Part shown: positions 63,876 to 64,000 of the stretch, one piece after another
Layout of the letters: the number at the start of each line of letters is the position of its first letter
Numbering within the stretch: position 1 is the first letter of the stretch
The notes under the pieces: generated by a model
The model's database searches: none
Seen by the model: the letters and a program-made list of their open reading frames with translations, nothing else
Told to the model about the DNA's origin: nothing
Translations under genes and position numbers: made by a program
Source: Coprinus comatus
Taxonomy: Eukaryota > Basidiomycota > Agaricomycetes > Agaricales > Agaricaceae
DNA: 64,000 nt
Reading direction: 5' to 3'
Assembly (NCBI GenBank): GCA_034638255.1
Contig: JAWPGT010000012.1
Coordinates: 372,001-436,000 of the forward strand

Positions 63876-64000
63876 ATGACTATCGAAGTAACTCCATCCC
63901 CACCTTCAGCGTCTATATCTATGAACAACAACTCTACTGCTACTAAGGAATATCTCATCCGATTTCCTCCTTTTCCATCCATCCCATCTGGAGCCATCAT
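63876..64000 (+). CDS. Start of an unidentified gene, truncated by the window edge
   Basis: ATG at 63876 opens a frame through the last base. The 41 visible residues begin MTIEVTPSPPSASISMNNNS and continue to YLIRFPPFPSIPSGAI. The composition is S/P/N-rich then more ordered. No signal peptide. The family cannot be named from this fragment. Confidence 0.5.
   Translation, partial: MTIEVTPSPPSASISMNNNSTATKEYLIRFPPFPSIPSGAI

Overview
The window is nuclear DNA from a filamentous fungus, most probably a mushroom-forming basidiomycete (Agaricomycetes). The evidence is genes split by many 45-65 nt introns with CTAAC/CTGAC-type branch sites, two secreted cutinase-like genes with fungal exon layout, a DUF6533-type membrane protein, and fungal PNS1, ILV2, ELP3 and PHO80-type cyclin homologues. 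I saw no bacterial operons, CRISPR array, rRNA or convincing tRNA.

Layout. 1-8 kb: a cutinase (1022-1782, +), an unrecognised multi-exon gene (3385-4116, +) and two intronless genes for disordered proteins (5733-6464 and 7121-7786, +). 8.3-16.2 kb: a run of damaged genes. A DUF6533-type gene (8265-11519, +) is split by a 1.7 kb repeat-rich stretch and frameshifted. ELP3 (13920-11816, -) lacks about 70 nt of its conserved core. A FAHD1-like acylpyruvase gene (15133-16248, +) has two frameshifts and a nonsense codon. An intact small HYPK-like UBA gene (14028-14428, +) lies among them and shares a 107 bp divergent promoter with ELP3. 17.1-31 kb: mostly intact genes, namely ILV2 (19417-17159, -), a secreted phosphodiesterase-fold protein fused to a jacalin-like lectin domain (21229-19799, -), a multi-pass membrane protein (23931-25755, +), a second cutinase (26615-27330, +) and a coiled-coil AT-hook protein (29402-30957, +). 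31-60 kb: gene-poor sequence with microsatellites, one short inverted-repeat transposon, possible retroelement fragments and a single clear gene, a PHO80/PCL-type cyclin (42368-43365, +). 60.4-64 kb: PNS1 (60385-63336, +) and the start of another gene running off the right edge (63876, +).

The genes do not form one pathway. They are housekeeping functions (branched-chain amino acid synthesis, tRNA wobble modification, nascent-chain/N-acetylation support, choline-transporter-like transport, CDK regulation) mixed with secreted enzymes suited to plant surfaces or debris. I found no clear new multi-gene system. The most interesting signals are the lesion cluster at 8-16 kb including ELP3, three introns that all use the non-canonical donor GCATGT, a two-copy TA-flanked inverted-repeat element family, very small exons (10 and 21 nt), and the phosphodiesterase-lectin fusion. 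All exon joins were made by eye from reading frame, splice consensus and recalled family conservation. No alignment was run.
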